Below are positions 33,742 to 34,089 of a stretch of DNA of 34,089 nucleotides, in pieces. The number at the start of each line of letters is the position of its first letter. The stretch's first letter is position 1. A program made the position numbers and the translations under genes. The stretch is taken from positions 1-34,089 of the forward strand of contig JAKAFL010000037.1 in NCBI GenBank assembly GCA_021817945.1, given 5' to 3'. The DNA comes from a bacterium (GTDB lineage: Bacteria > Verrucomicrobiota > Verrucomicrobiia > Limisphaerales > UBA11358). The notes under the pieces were generated by a model. The model did no database searches. It saw nothing but the letters and a program-made list of their open reading frames with translations, and was not told the origin of the DNA.

Positions 33742-34089
33742 ATGGCAACAATTGATGGCCGAACGCTGGAGCACAACACGCTGGAACATATTCGCATCCA
33801 GGCGGTTCGACGCGTGGTAGAAGATGGTGAATCGCCCAGCACCGTGATGCAGAGCTTTGGTTTGTGCCGCACCACGATCTATCCTTGGTTGCGCGATTTC
33901 AAGGAGCAGGGCTGGGAGGCATTGGCCGAATCCATCTCGGCCGGTCCCCCGCCCAAACTAACCGGTGCGGAACAACAACGGGTTAAACGCTGGATTCTGG
34001 GTAAGGACCCGCGGCAGTATGGCTTCGACTTCGGACTCTGGACGCGGCGGATCGTGCAGCAACTGATCGCGGAGAAGATGCAAGTGGAA
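33742..34089 (+). CDS. IS630-family transposase, N-terminal part (runs off the window)
   Basis: The open frame (116 codons to the edge) starts MATIDGRTLEHNTLEHIRIQ. A helix-turn-helix typical of IS630/Tc1-type transposases follows, containing AVRRVVEDGESPSTVMQSFG and LCRTTIYPWLRDFKEQGW. The linker GPPPKLTGAEQQRVKRWILG and GLWTRRIVQQLIAEK match the second DNA-binding part. The catalytic DDE region is outside the window, so it is a partial record and its activity cannot be judged. The 45-bp gap to the DUF6788-like gene may hold the left end of the element. Confidence 0.88.
   Translation, partial: MATIDGRTLEHNTLEHIRIQAVRRVVEDGESPSTVMQSFGLCRTTIYPWLRDFKEQGWEALAESISAGPPPKLTGAEQQRVKRWILGKDPRQYGFDFGLWTRRIVQQLIAEKMQVE

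Overview
The window most resembles a chromosomal segment of a Verrucomicrobiota bacterium, perhaps the Pedosphaera/Limisphaera side of the phylum. This is an inference from gene content: a DUF5107-TPR protein beside a secreted GH35 enzyme, a TIGR03790 protein (a family known only from exosortase-bearing genomes), a PHP/PhnP-type metallo-hydrolase, a COG1099-type TatD hydrolase, and an rpsB-tsf pair of ordinary bacterial type. No rRNA or complete tRNA gene is visible. Base composition is moderately GC-rich throughout.

Layout. Positions 1-101 hold the last codons of an insertion-sequence transposase. Positions 304-11560 are a carbohydrate block: an AraC-type regulator on the minus strand, diverging from a tightly packed plus-strand operon. 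The operon encodes a DUF5107-TPR protein, a secreted GH35 beta-galactosidase, a sugar/H+ symporter, an RraA-like protein, a two-gene altronate/galactarate dehydratase and an SDR dehydrogenase. Stop and start codons abut or overlap along the operon. It reads as one device that cuts a galactoside outside the cytoplasm, imports the sugar and handles it through oxidised sugar-acid intermediates. Positions 11561-15050 contain tsf and rpsB (minus strand), embedded in long non-coding arrays of two interleaved repeat families, here called A and B. Glycogen phosphorylase follows at 15054-17228, then another repeat-rich stretch at 17229-18372. That stretch carries a 9-bp tandem repeat and a 165-bp inverted-repeat element lodged in a B repeat.

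Positions 18373-24473 carry mostly housekeeping or orphan plus-strand genes: a RelE-like toxin, an MBL hydrolase, the TIGR03790 protein, TatD, a small lipoprotein-like protein with a strong terminator, and a translationally coupled pair (100-aa protein plus TatD-like hydrolase). Positions 24462-27326 are a minus-strand surface-polysaccharide set (Wza-type export lipoprotein, family 2 glycosyltransferase, methyltransferase). Positions 27327-29881 look like the remains of an integrated element: a 182-bp element with perfect 23-bp ends, an inverted B repeat, a tRNA T-arm-like sequence joined to an integrase-tail-like small ORF, and a run of very small overlapping ORFs ending in a helix-turn-helix protein.

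Positions 29882-33005 (minus strand) hold a SigK-type ECF sigma factor, its RskA anti-sigma factor, a fasciclin protein and a Tat-exported ferritin-like protein. The fasciclin reading frame is broken by an amber codon exactly at the signal-peptide boundary. The right end holds a DUF6788-like gene that needs a -1 frameshift at a classic slippery heptamer, and then the start of an IS630-family transposase that runs off the window. Mobile DNA therefore bounds the window at both ends.
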